In this document: in pieces, positions 26,084-33,999 of the stretch
Layout: every line of letters starts with the position of its first letter
Numbering within the stretch: the first letter of the stretch is position 1
Assembly (NCBI RefSeq): GCF_900112035.1
Contig: NZ_FOKC01000013.1
Span: forward strand, 1-64,000
Source: Nocardioides alpinus
GTDB lineage: Bacteria > Actinomycetota > Actinomycetes > Propionibacteriales > Nocardioidaceae
Length of the DNA: 64,000 nucleotides
Direction of reading: 5' to 3'
Position numbers and translations under genes: made by a program
The notes under the pieces: generated by a model
What the model was told of the DNA's origin: nothing
The model's input: the letters and a program-made list of their open reading frames with translations, nothing else
Databases searched by the model: none

Positions 26084-27539
26084 GCTTGCGGGCGAATTCG
26101 CGGTGCACTTCAGGATGGTCGTGGATCACCTCGTGTCCCCAATCGTTCCTGAGATAGGCCTCCGGCATGATCGACATGACGTTGCCGGCCAGCACCCAAA
26201 GGAGATCCGCGCCCTCCCCCAAACCGCGGACAGCGGCGAGCGTGGACGTGTCGGACGGAGGCACATCTCCTGGAATAACGACGATCGTGGTCTCACCTGC
26301 GCCGAGCCCGCCGTACGCCAAGGACTCACTATCACGCCGGATGAGGTCCTTTAGTTCATGGCAGCACTTCACGACATCGAGCACACCACTGCCTTGAAGC
26401 TGTGCCGATGCCACGGGCCTAGCAAACAGCGTTGCCGTGACAGCCCCTAGTTCAGTCTGGGAGGCAATGCCGTCGTCACACAGCACTACCCGCGCGGCTG
26501 TGTCGCGCAGGCGGTCTGCGGACGACGCCGCGACGAGATCCCTCAGAATCCGATGTTGCCGGCGCTTGAGTCCAGATTCCATGGCATCGCCGAGGATCAC
26601 GAAGTAGATCAAGCGGATCACGCGAGGGGGACCAGGGGGCGGGAGCGCAGGGGGGCTCGCGCCGTCAGAGCTGCGATCGACTTCGGACACGCCTGCGGGT
26701 ATGGCGAGAGGGTTGGGAGGATTCGACTTGAACACGTCAGCCGGGGGAACTGTCATCTCAAGGTCTGCCGAATCGCGGCTCGATGTCCGACTGGTAGCGG
26801 TTTGAGACACGCCCGTTAGTGCTGTGTCGGCACCCAAAGCAGTTTCGAACTCACCACGGTCACCCTCCCCAGGAGGGTAATCCGCAATCGACGCGGCAAC
26901 TGACAGGGGCCGCGATGTGTCTTCGATGCTCACCGCGAGTTCAACGAGTGGCGCGACTAAGGGCTGGTCCGGCGCAGTCCCTCGGTCGACCTCTTCCACC
27001 GACGTCTCGATCGGCGCGGCAGCACTTGGGTTCGGGAGGGCACTCAGCATGCCCCCCTGATACCTGTCTGCGAGAAGGTCGAGTTCCTTGATGAACGCGA
27101 CTGTTACCTGCTCGACCTCGGGCCAGCCCTCCGCACCGTCCCTGCGGGCGATCGCGGTTGACCGCACGCCGACCGGTACGTCGGTGGCCTCGAGGCTGGC
27201 GATCGCGGGTGCCAGGTAGTCCTCGTCGAAAGACTCCCATGTCATCCGTAGGAACAGGATCTCGAGGTAGGTCGCTGACTGACCGATGGTGGCTAGGCTG
27301 AACTCTCGCCGGACCGCCCCAGCGAGCCACGAACTGAGGCTCAGCGGATCGAGGCCACCTGGGAGATCAACCGCCCTCAGTTCAACGAGGTCGTCAAGAA
27401 TGGGTTGGTCATCCAGCGCAGTTGTCGCGTGCTCCATAAAGGCCATAGGGCGGAGGCCGATGCCAGGGGACAGGACGGCAAGCGTCCAAACCACGTGGTA
27501 CTGATCACCACCAAACCGAACCTGCGGGACTTCGCTCAC
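25953..27539 (-). CDS. vWA-like protein with degenerate metal site
   Basis: A 528-residue protein from a GTG overlapping the DUF4407 stop. Residues ~1-170 form an unrecognised globular region, followed by an Ala/Pro-rich linker. The C-terminal ~200 residues read IYFVILGDAMESG ... TTIVVIPGDVPPSD. This is the order of a vWA domain, but with GDAMES in place of DxSxS and PGD in place of TDG, so metal binding is doubtful. It converges on the kinase gene with a 131-nt 3' overlap. It is co-translated with DUF4407. Confidence 0.55.
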   Translation of the reverse strand: MSEVPQVRFGGDQYHVVWTLAVLSPGIGLRPMAFMEHATTALDDQPILDDLVELRAVDLPGGLDPLSLSSWLAGAVRREFSLATIGQSATYLEILFLRMTWESFDEDYLAPAIASLEATDVPVGVRSTAIARRDGAEGWPEVEQVTVAFIKELDLLADRYQGGMLSALPNPSAAAPIETSVEEVDRGTAPDQPLVAPLVELAVSIEDTSRPLSVAASIADYPPGEGDRGEFETALGADTALTGVSQTATSRTSSRDSADLEMTVPPADVFKSNPPNPLAIPAGVSEVDRSSDGASPPALPPPGPPRVIRLIYFVILGDAMESGLKRRQHRILRDLVAASSADRLRDTAARVVLCDDGIASQTELGAVTATLFARPVASAQLQGSGVLDVVKCCHELKDLIRRDSESLAYGGLGAGETTIVVIPGDVPPSDTSTLAAVRGLGEGADLLWVLAGNVMSIMPEAYLRNDWGHEVIHDHPEVHREFARKLRIAATAGIEGELDAGPDLGAQTGLGRRLASRLSHRRKTPPKR

Positions 27540-28903
27540 GGCTGCCGGCCGGGCACGCTGATGTTGGCCACAACCTGCTTTTGCCATTCCGTCAAGGAAG
27601 AATCCATCACCGTGCGCATCGCGTCGGCCACCTTGACGTTTGCCTCCTTCGCCAGCACGATCTCGTGCCCGCGCATGTTCTTCTCTGCTTCGACCATGAC
27701 GTCAACTTTGTCCTGCTCCACCCTGTTGTTTGCGGCTCGACGCATGCGGGCAGTATCGATGATGCCGAGATCACGCAGCGCGACGGCCTCGTCGTATGCG
27801 CTGCGCGGCCCGATTGAAGACAGGATCTTAACGAGGATCGGAAGCAACTCGATTGCCGCGAACAAGGCCCAGAGGAGCTTGTGAGCGAGGTCGAGGAGGG
27901 GGTCGGTCTCGGTAACTTCAGAAAGCGCGCGCAGTCGGGCCAGAAGGCCTCGGTTGCCCTCCGCTTCGTTCGCCAGGCCTATTGTAAACGTCTCGAGGTT
28001 GGCCTCGGCTACGGCAAGCTGGTCTTCCAGCTTATCGATTTTTGCGGGGGCGTCCTCTTGGAGGGCAGCCAACTGCACCTCGGATGCCGCCCGCTGGCTT
28101 CCCTCAGCGCCCGACAGGTCCGATTGAACCCTTGTGATTTCATCTTTGAGGTCCGCTAGCGCCTTCGCCGCGACCTCAGCCTCGGCTTCATACCGGTCGT
28201 AATTCCCATTGAAACCTGGCTTGGCCGCACACCGACTAGGGTCGTCCAAGTCCTCGCGTCCACCGCCGTAACCCTCACATTGAACCAAGATGTCAGCTTG
28301 CTCTGAAGCATGCTGCACGCCCGGAAGTCTCTCCTGGAGCCTGGTCAACTCGCGCTGGATCGCTTTCACCTCTGCAGACCCCGTCTTGAGCGGGACGACG
28401 CCCTCAAGGATGTTGCGCTGCTCGAGGAGTGAGCTGTTCAGGTCGTCGACGGTCTTCTGTTGCGGTGAGTTAGCGACGGTCTCCTTGTTGCTGATCGAGG
28501 CGGCGGCGTTGGTCTGGCCGAGCACAAAATCGATGTCGGATTCGAATAGCCGCAGGGTCAAGGGGGTCGAGACGACCGCGCCGATGAGGCAAGCTAGCGC
28601 CAAGCGTGGCAAAGCCAGCATCAGAAGTCGGGGAAGGGAGGTAACCCCAGCCATGCTGACGATGAGAACCCGGTCGAGGTTCAGGATCAGGAGCATCCAG
28701 CACGCTGCGACAAGCATGGCGGGCAGCCAGTGCACCCGAACAGCGTCGTGCAACGCGAAGTACATCGAGATGCCGGCCACAGACGCGGTCGCGATGAGGA
28801 CGAGACCCATCTGAGCAAAACGGTTCCGCGCCGACGGCACGGTGTTCGTCAGGACGTCGAGATCCCCGCCGCCTAGCTTCGCTAGGTAATCGGCGCTCGT
28901 CAT
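27536..28903 (-). CDS. DUF4407 membrane protein with long coiled coil
   Basis: A 455-residue protein from the ATG at 28903. Four N-terminal membrane segments include WMLLILNLDRVLIVSM (the NLDR motif) and TPLTLRLFESDIDF, characteristic of DUF4407. A ~200-residue coiled coil, probably outside the membrane, contains CEGYGG and a second Cys (DPSRCAAKPGF). A final hydrophobic segment (LLWALFAAIELLPILVKIL) precedes a basic tail. DUF4407 proteins recur beside conflict-type genes; the role is unknown. It precedes the degenerate vWA gene with a GTGA overlap. Confidence 0.8.
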   Translation of the reverse strand: MTSADYLAKLGGGDLDVLTNTVPSARNRFAQMGLVLIATASVAGISMYFALHDAVRVHWLPAMLVAACWMLLILNLDRVLIVSMAGVTSLPRLLMLALPRLALACLIGAVVSTPLTLRLFESDIDFVLGQTNAAASISNKETVANSPQQKTVDDLNSSLLEQRNILEGVVPLKTGSAEVKAIQRELTRLQERLPGVQHASEQADILVQCEGYGGGREDLDDPSRCAAKPGFNGNYDRYEAEAEVAAKALADLKDEITRVQSDLSGAEGSQRAASEVQLAALQEDAPAKIDKLEDQLAVAEANLETFTIGLANEAEGNRGLLARLRALSEVTETDPLLDLAHKLLWALFAAIELLPILVKILSSIGPRSAYDEAVALRDLGIIDTARMRRAANNRVEQDKVDVMVEAEKNMRGHEIVLAKEANVKVADAMRTVMDSSLTEWQKQVVANISVPGRQP

Positions 28904-29375
28904 CGTCGCATCGTGCAGGTCACAGCGGTAGCGCTCCCCATTTTGGCTCAATCAACTGCGCTGAGCCTATGTTCGTGCGCCGCTCGGCGCTCAAGAATCG
29001 CGAAGTTCTGATGCCTCGAGGAACTCGTGCGATATTCGCCGACCAAACCTCACCTGCTCGCACGCGCCAGCGACCTACAATCCTGCCGAGAATCGGCCAC
29101 AAAGTTGCCCGCTGGGTAGCTGGCAGTGACTTCATGCGCCCGAGCGCTACTCCGACTCGCTCATTGCGGCACGTGGACTCAACTCTTCGCAATGCGACAT
29201 CTCGTTGTACGCGGCTATGGCGAGCAGGCCACCGGTGGCGGCGATTGGCTGCTGTACCTCGGCGCCTGGGACATCCTTAGTATGCCCAACGGGATTTACG
29301 GGGACCGCGAGCGAAGTCGAGGGGAAGACGGCCAGTGGCACACGAAGATGGCCATACGGACATTCAGGCGGCGCT
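28904..29375. other. Intergenic region between DUF4407 gene and the IS element
   Basis: About 470 bp that must carry the DUF4407 promoter. A plus-strand frame from ATG 29192 (MRHLVVRGYGEQATGGGDWL onward) is protein-like for about 60 codons and runs into the IS at 29376, so it may be an interrupted gene. The evidence is weak. No hairpin or RNA was recognised. Confidence 0.35.
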
Positions 29376-29379
29376 CTAG

Positions 29380-30456
29380 GTGTACCCGGCCATCAGGTTG
29401 GTAGCAGTCGGCTGATCGGTGGCTTGCCTCCGAGTGCGCTGTGGCGGCGTTCAGTGTTGTAGTGCTCAAGCCAGGGTGCAAGGGCAGCTGCACGCTCGGC
29501 GTTGCTGGTGAAGACCTGTCGGTAGGCCCATTCGGTGGCCAGGGTGCGGTTGAGGCGTTCGACCTTTCCGTTCTGCCAGGGGCAGTGGGGTCGGATGAAC
29601 TTCCGGGTTGCTCCGAGTTCGGCACACACGCGCTTGACCTCTTCGGACTGGCGGTAGGCCAGGGCGTTGTCGGTGATGACTCGTTCGATCTTCGTGATGC
29701 CCTTGGTGGCGAAGTAGGCGGCGGCGCGTTCTAGGAAGCCCGCGCAGGTCTTGCCGGTCTCGTCGGGCAGGATCTCGGAGTAGGCCAGCCTGGAGTGGTC
29801 GTCGACGAGTGAGTGGACGTAGTCGTAGCCGATTCCGCGGCCGCGGACCTCTTCGCTGCGCCCGTGGGCGCGCCAACCGCCGCCGTCGGGGATGCGTCCG
29901 AGTTTCTTGACGTCCATGTGGACCAGCTCGCCTGGCCGTTCACGTTCGTAGCGGACCGCGGTCTGTTTCGAGGACCGGATGACATCACCGGTCATCGGGT
30001 CGCACTCACGCAGGTACGGGACGTCGTGGCGTCGCAGGATCCTCGACACCGTCCTTGCGGGCACCCCGACCTTCGGTGCGAGGACGTCGGGACCGTCGCG
30101 ATGCTCGGCGCGGGCAGCCAGGACTTTCTGCTCGACCTCGTCGCTGGTCTTGGTGGGCATCGTGTGGGGGCGTGAGGAGCGATCATGCAGCCCGGCCAGC
30201 CCCTCTTGGTCGAACCGGTCGATCCACTTCTTCACGCACTGGCGCGAGACACCCATCGCTGCGGCGATGTGAGCTTTGGCCATGCCGGCCTGGTGGCGTT
30301 GAACGATCAGCAGCCGACCGTGGACAGTGAGTCGGGCATTACCGTGGGACACCAGAACCTCCGGGTTGGAGTGGGCCTTAGACAAGCCACATCCCATCCG
30401 GAGGTTCTCGTTCGTTCAACCTGACTCGCTGCTACCAACGTCCTGGCCGGGTACAT
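29380..30456 (-). mobile_element. Complete IS481-family insertion sequence (1077 bp)
   Basis: The ends are imperfect inverted repeats. The left end begins GTGTACCCGGCCATCA and the right end, read inward, ATGTACCCGGCCAGGA; both then share GTTGGTAGCAG. CTAG occurs directly outside both ends (29376-29379 and 30457-30460), the 4-bp target preferred by many IS481 members. One transposase gene fills the element. A second copy in the opposite orientation starts the window. Confidence 0.9.
29393..30352 (-). CDS. IS481-family transposase, apparently intact
   Basis: A 319-residue transposase from the GTG at 30352, chosen for the GGAGG upstream. The N-terminal HTH contains AHIAAAMGVSRQCVKKWIDR. The DDE catalytic residues are in LVHMDVKKLG, RVITDNALAYR and PWQNGKVERLNRT. 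The C-terminus has NTERRHSALGG. No frameshift or stop is seen, so the element may be active. Confidence 0.92.
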   Translation of the reverse strand: MSHGNARLTVHGRLLIVQRHQAGMAKAHIAAAMGVSRQCVKKWIDRFDQEGLAGLHDRSSRPHTMPTKTSDEVEQKVLAARAEHRDGPDVLAPKVGVPARTVSRILRRHDVPYLRECDPMTGDVIRSSKQTAVRYERERPGELVHMDVKKLGRIPDGGGWRAHGRSEEVRGRGIGYDYVHSLVDDHSRLAYSEILPDETGKTCAGFLERAAAYFATKGITKIERVITDNALAYRQSEEVKRVCAELGATRKFIRPHCPWQNGKVERLNRTLATEWAYRQVFTSNAERAAALAPWLEHYNTERRHSALGGKPPISRLLPT

Positions 30457-30460
30457 CTAG

Positions 30461-31208
30461 ACCTAGCACAACGGGCTGCGAGGACTCACCCGCGCCAACC
30501 GACTGATCCAGTTCAATGCGCCGAGGATGTCCTCGCTTCTCATCGACTCTCCCCGAGCCCAACCTCGTCTTCTCCGGTCAACTCTGAGGCTGCCCCAGGC
30601 TTCATGGGGCGGTCTGAACTCGCGCGAAGGGACGCCCAGGGCCCTTTCCTCCTGTCATCAGTTCCTTCATTCGCCGCGGCCCGATGCAGAACTGGGCCGG
30701 TGCCGCGCAATCTCATGGATAGGGCCCGGCAGAGCTCCTCGATCGTGGGGTCGGCGGTGCTGTACTTCGCTTTCGATATGCTGCATTGAAAGGACCTCGG
30801 CGACACCCAGATGGTCAATCCGATCCTTCCGGTGCCAGTCACTCCCGTGCCCGACGGCCCGAAGGGTGTGGGCGGATCGCTAAGGGCGAGGACGACGCCG
30901 TCGTTAATCCAGCTCTGGCGGGGAGAGCGTCCGCGTGGACTCGTTGCTCTGCACCCGGACGAAGGGGAGTCGAATGCGCCGTTGTCTGAAAGGGCAGAGG
31001 ACCGCGCTGGGCTCGGCCGAGACGGTCGGGATACCCGTCAGCCTGGGGACCATTTGGGGACAACTCGCTACTTCGATGCAGCACGATACGCGTCGATGAG
31101 CGTGGGCCGAGGCGACGATTTGCTGCGCGGGAGCGCGTTTCCTCTCAGAACCTCCTTGTTTACGGATCAGAAGGTTCGAATCCCTACAGGCGCGCAGCGA
31201 GTCTCAGC
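30461..31208. other. Gene-poor stretch between the IS and the core region
   Basis: Nearly 750 bp with no convincing gene. Several open frames exist on both strands, but none has family motifs, a good ribosome-binding site or consistent codon use. A minus-strand frame at 30540-30842 (ADPTIEELCRALSMRLRG) is the least unlikely. The region looks like decayed island edge. A tRNA-like fragment lies near its right end. Confidence 0.4.
31157..31194 (+). other. tRNA 3'-end-like fragment, possible attachment site
   Basis: The stretch contains GGTTCGAATCC (31173-31183), the universal tRNA T-arm core, preceded by an ACGGATCAGAAGG-type variable/anticodon-side sequence and followed by an acceptor-like run. 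A complete tRNA cannot be folded: the matching 5' acceptor strand is absent and the T-stem is mismatched. Together with the adjacent hairpin it fits an att site left by integration into a tRNA gene. Confidence 0.4.
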
Positions 31209-31253
31209 GAGAAGAACCCCACCGGAACGCTTTACCCCGGTGGGGTTCTTCTC
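31209..31253. terminator. Strong hairpin, bidirectional terminator-like
   Basis: A perfect 17-bp inverted repeat (GAGAAGAACCCCACCGG with its complement at 31237-31253) around an 11-nt loop. The T-rich right arm suits termination on the plus strand and the symmetric left arm on the minus strand. It lies after the tRNA-like fragment and after the converging gene at 31323, and marks the change from accessory to core-like sequence. Confidence 0.75.
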
Positions 31254-31322
31254 ATTAACGGCACACACGCGGGCCCCAGGCGAGAGGTCAGGGGCGATGC
31301 AGTTCCGCATCGCCTCGCGAGC

Positions 31323-32828
31323 TCAGGAGGCCTTCATTGCGCGGCCTGTGATCCCAGCGATGAAGAGACCGAACAAGGCGTACGACGCCGCCTTCAGGAC
31401 CCAGAAGGCCAACGCCAACCACCACCATGTCGGCATCCAGATCTCCGACTGGAAGGAGCCGACCGGGGAGATGGTGATGTCGAGCGCGTAGAGGTACTCC
31501 CAGAGACCAGGCGGATCGACAACGTCGGTGCTGTTGGCAAACGCGTCCTTGCTGCTTCGCCAGGCAATCATGGCCAAGGCCGTGGCCACCGCCCATAGTC
31601 CCGCCAGCCAGCCCAGTGCACGGAACGGCGAATAGCCGTGACCGATCGTGGACTTGGTGATGATCCGGCCCGCCCTCGACCACACGGACTTCGCCGTCGA
31701 TCGCTTGTGCCGATCGACGGCCTCGATCCGGAGCCAGCGCCCCTCGTCCTCGCGGCCTTCGCCATCCAGTGCGGAGGCCAAAGCTCTCCATGCCATGAGA
31801 GGGAAGGCATCGCCGCCGCCGTTCGGCAGCCAGGCGACCAACCCAGCCGCCTCATCGCTGGAGATTCTCGGGATCGGAGAGGGTTCTGGCCGCTTGTCGA
31901 GATTGATCATCTCCAGCGACTCCAACGTCCAGCCGTTCGTGGCATCGATGCGCGGGCTGACCGGACGGTTGTCGTTCCCTGCCACGTGCACGACCAACTG
32001 ACCGACCTTCGCGTCGGTGAGGTCCACGCCCGAGTCAGGCGACTCACGTGGAAGGACGAACGTGTCCGCAACAGCCTCCCGGGCGTCCACGAACAGTGCC
32101 TCGTCCGTGAGTCGGCCCCGCCGGATCCAGCTCGTCACCTGGGCCGAGGCAAGGTCGAGCTCACCTCGAACATTGACGCCGCGGATCGCGATTCCGTGAC
32201 TGAAGGAGCCCTCAAGTCGAACCGAGCTCTCGAACGATGCCCGATTCAGGTCGACTGCTCCGAACTCCGAGTCTGCAAGGCCGATGATGACCGCATCGCC
32301 ATCGACCTCGCTGTTGCCGCCACCAACCCTGGCGTCGGACAGGATGACGTCATCCACGTCGACCAGCAGCTGGAGGTACTCCCCGACTGTCGCTCTGCTC
32401 AAGAGGATCATCCCCTTGAACGTGCGTCCTTCGTCGGTGCTGTAGCCGAAGTCGACCGCGCAGATGTAGACGTGTCTTCTGACCCGCAGGCCTGTGCCGA
32501 CCAGTTGGGCCCGCACCGCGCCACCCTCGATGTTGAGCCCACCATTGATCGTGGAGTTGCTCAGGTCCAGGTGTCCAGAAATGGTCACGTTGCCGAGCAC
32601 CATCTCGGGGAGATGGTGCATGTTGGCCAGGTCGAGGTTGCCTTCGAGCGTGACGCCGGTGAGCCTGAGGCCGCGCGGATCGAGGTACTTCCCCTCGTGG
32701 ACGACGGCCTCCTCGACGAGCACCGACCGCACGAGCTCCGACGGAATGCTGTCCGAGCTCAGGTCGGCGGCAATGACCTCGGCGCCAGTGCGTAGGGCAT
32801 GTTGCAGACGGGCACGGTCATCGATCAT
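31323..32828 (-). CDS. Membrane-anchored beta-helix-repeat protein
   Basis: A 501-residue protein from the ATG at 32828, preceded by GGAAGG. Residues ~45-270 repeat strands of the form LxGxxLEGNLDLAN, ISGHLDLSNSTINGGLNIEGG and IRGVNVRGELDLASAQV. These resemble a right-handed beta-helix of the pentapeptide or bactofilin kind. The C-terminal ~130 residues carry two hydrophobic segments (ALGWLAGLWAVATALAMIAW and LALAFWVLKAASYALFGLFI). It is probably a scaffold at the cytoplasmic membrane. The partner is unknown. Confidence 0.65.
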   Translation of the reverse strand: MIDDRARLQHALRTGAEVIAADLSSDSIPSELVRSVLVEEAVVHEGKYLDPRGLRLTGVTLEGNLDLANMHHLPEMVLGNVTISGHLDLSNSTINGGLNIEGGAVRAQLVGTGLRVRRHVYICAVDFGYSTDEGRTFKGMILLSRATVGEYLQLLVDVDDVILSDARVGGGNSEVDGDAVIIGLADSEFGAVDLNRASFESSVRLEGSFSHGIAIRGVNVRGELDLASAQVTSWIRRGRLTDEALFVDAREAVADTFVLPRESPDSGVDLTDAKVGQLVVHVAGNDNRPVSPRIDATNGWTLESLEMINLDKRPEPSPIPRISSDEAAGLVAWLPNGGGDAFPLMAWRALASALDGEGREDEGRWLRIEAVDRHKRSTAKSVWSRAGRIITKSTIGHGYSPFRALGWLAGLWAVATALAMIAWRSSKDAFANSTDVVDPPGLWEYLYALDITISPVGSFQSEIWMPTWWWLALAFWVLKAASYALFGLFIAGITGRAMKAS

Positions 32829-33165
32829 CAGACGTACCTTCCAGATCGAGCCGACCTCCCCCGTGAAGACCGCTCCGCGAGGATATGTCCAACGGCAACC
32901 ACGCGCTCCCTTAGTCGAGAACAGCTTGCCGCTTCGACCGACGTCGCCTGGCGTTCGAACGCTGGCCCCATGAGGCTTGAAGGGCTGGGCATGCCGCTTT
33001 TCGTGCGTTCTTGCCCGACACCATGAAGGCAATCCGTGCCGCCACCAGGTGATCCACGCGTGGCACCGCGCCGGTGGCCCCCCAACTGCCTTCATGGTGC
33101 GCCCCGGTGACCACCGTCACCATCCGCGCAGTCCCTCGTTGATCCCCCCAGACGGGAGGGACCTC
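32829..33165. other. Divergent intergenic region between 31323 and 33166 genes
   Basis: About 340 bp containing both promoters and the long palindromic element at 33019-33099. No further gene is supported. Confidence 0.5.
33019..33099. repeat. Nested long inverted repeat
   Basis: CACCATGAAGGCA (33019-33031) is perfectly repeated in inverse at 33087-33099. An inner GCCACC/GGTGGC pair lies at 33041-33046 and 33073-33078. The 81-nt unit would form a long stem with an inner arm. It could be a small palindromic repeat family or MITE, or a structured 5' region of the L,D-transpeptidase mRNA. Confidence 0.6.
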
Positions 33166-33987
33166 GTGCCGAACATTCACTCGACCAGCACGGCCGACAG
33201 CAGGCTCAGCGTGACGAGCAGGCTGCGGTCCGGCGTGGTCGTCATCGCCCTCGCTGCGCTCCTCGCGACGGCCCTGACCTCGTGCGGTGCCGACGAGAAG
33301 GACAAGCGCTCCCGCAGCGCCCCGGTCGACCTCGCCACCCTCGTGGCCTCGACCACGCACGCGAAGCTGCCCCGCGCCCCGAAGGACGCCCACCCGCTCG
33401 AGGCCACGGACGGCGACGTCGTCCACCCTCGCCGCGTGCTGGCCGTCTACGCCGCTCCCGGCCGCCGCCCCTTCGCCAAGGTGACGCCCCAGCAGATGAA
33501 CGACACCTGGCTCCCGGTGATCGACCAGCGTCGAGGCTGGACCCAGGTGCTGCTCCCCTCCCGCCCCAACGGCTCCACCGGATGGCTGAGGACCGCGCAG
33601 CTCGAGCAGCGGCAGACGCCGTACCTCGTGCGCGTGCACCTGGGATCGCGGCAGCTCGAGCTGGTCCGCGACGGGGACGTGATCGGCACGTGGAGCGTCG
33701 CCGTGGGAGCGCCGGAGACCCCCACCCCGACAGGTCGCACCTTCCTGCTCGGCTCGGTCGTCGACACCAACCAGGGCTACTCCCCGCTGATCCTCCCGCT
33801 GGGGTCGCACAGCGACACCCTCGACTCCTACGGCGGCGGTCCCGGGACCGTCGCCCTGCACGGCTGGCCGGACGCGTCGGTGTTCGGCCAGGCGATCAGC
33901 CACGGCTGCGTACGCGTCCCGGCCGACGCCCTCGAACAGCTCCGCCTGGTGCCCCTGGGCTCCCTCGTCATCGTCGATCAGAACTAG
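33166..33987 (+). CDS. L,D-transpeptidase (YkuD) lipoprotein
   Basis: 273 residues from the GTG at 33166, with GGGAGGG upstream. A signal with lipobox TSCG (Cys near residue 41) targets it to the outer face of the membrane. An SH3-like region (residues ~80-140) precedes the YkuD domain. The catalytic motif is HGWPDASVFGQAISHGCVR, with the nucleophilic Cys near residue 248. The enzyme cross-links peptidoglycan 3-3 or attaches proteins. It is followed 12 nt later by a secreted-protein gene, probably in the same transcript. Confidence 0.85.
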   Translation: MPNIHSTSTADSRLSVTSRLRSGVVVIALAALLATALTSCGADEKDKRSRSAPVDLATLVASTTHAKLPRAPKDAHPLEATDGDVVHPRRVLAVYAAPGRRPFAKVTPQQMNDTWLPVIDQRRGWTQVLLPSRPNGSTGWLRTAQLEQRQTPYLVRVHLGSRQLELVRDGDVIGTWSVAVGAPETPTPTGRTFLLGSVVDTNQGYSPLILPLGSHSDTLDSYGGGPGTVALHGWPDASVFGQAISHGCVRVPADALEQLRLVPLGSLVIVDQN

Positions 33988-33999
33988 CTCGGAGGAACA

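Noticed and set aside
30540-30842. Minus-strand 100-codon frame
   Set aside because: No motif, weak start and no homologue recognised, in a region that looks decayed.
31141-31208. Functional tRNA gene
   Set aside because: A T-arm-like core is present but no matching acceptor or D-arm could be folded, so only a fragment is reported.
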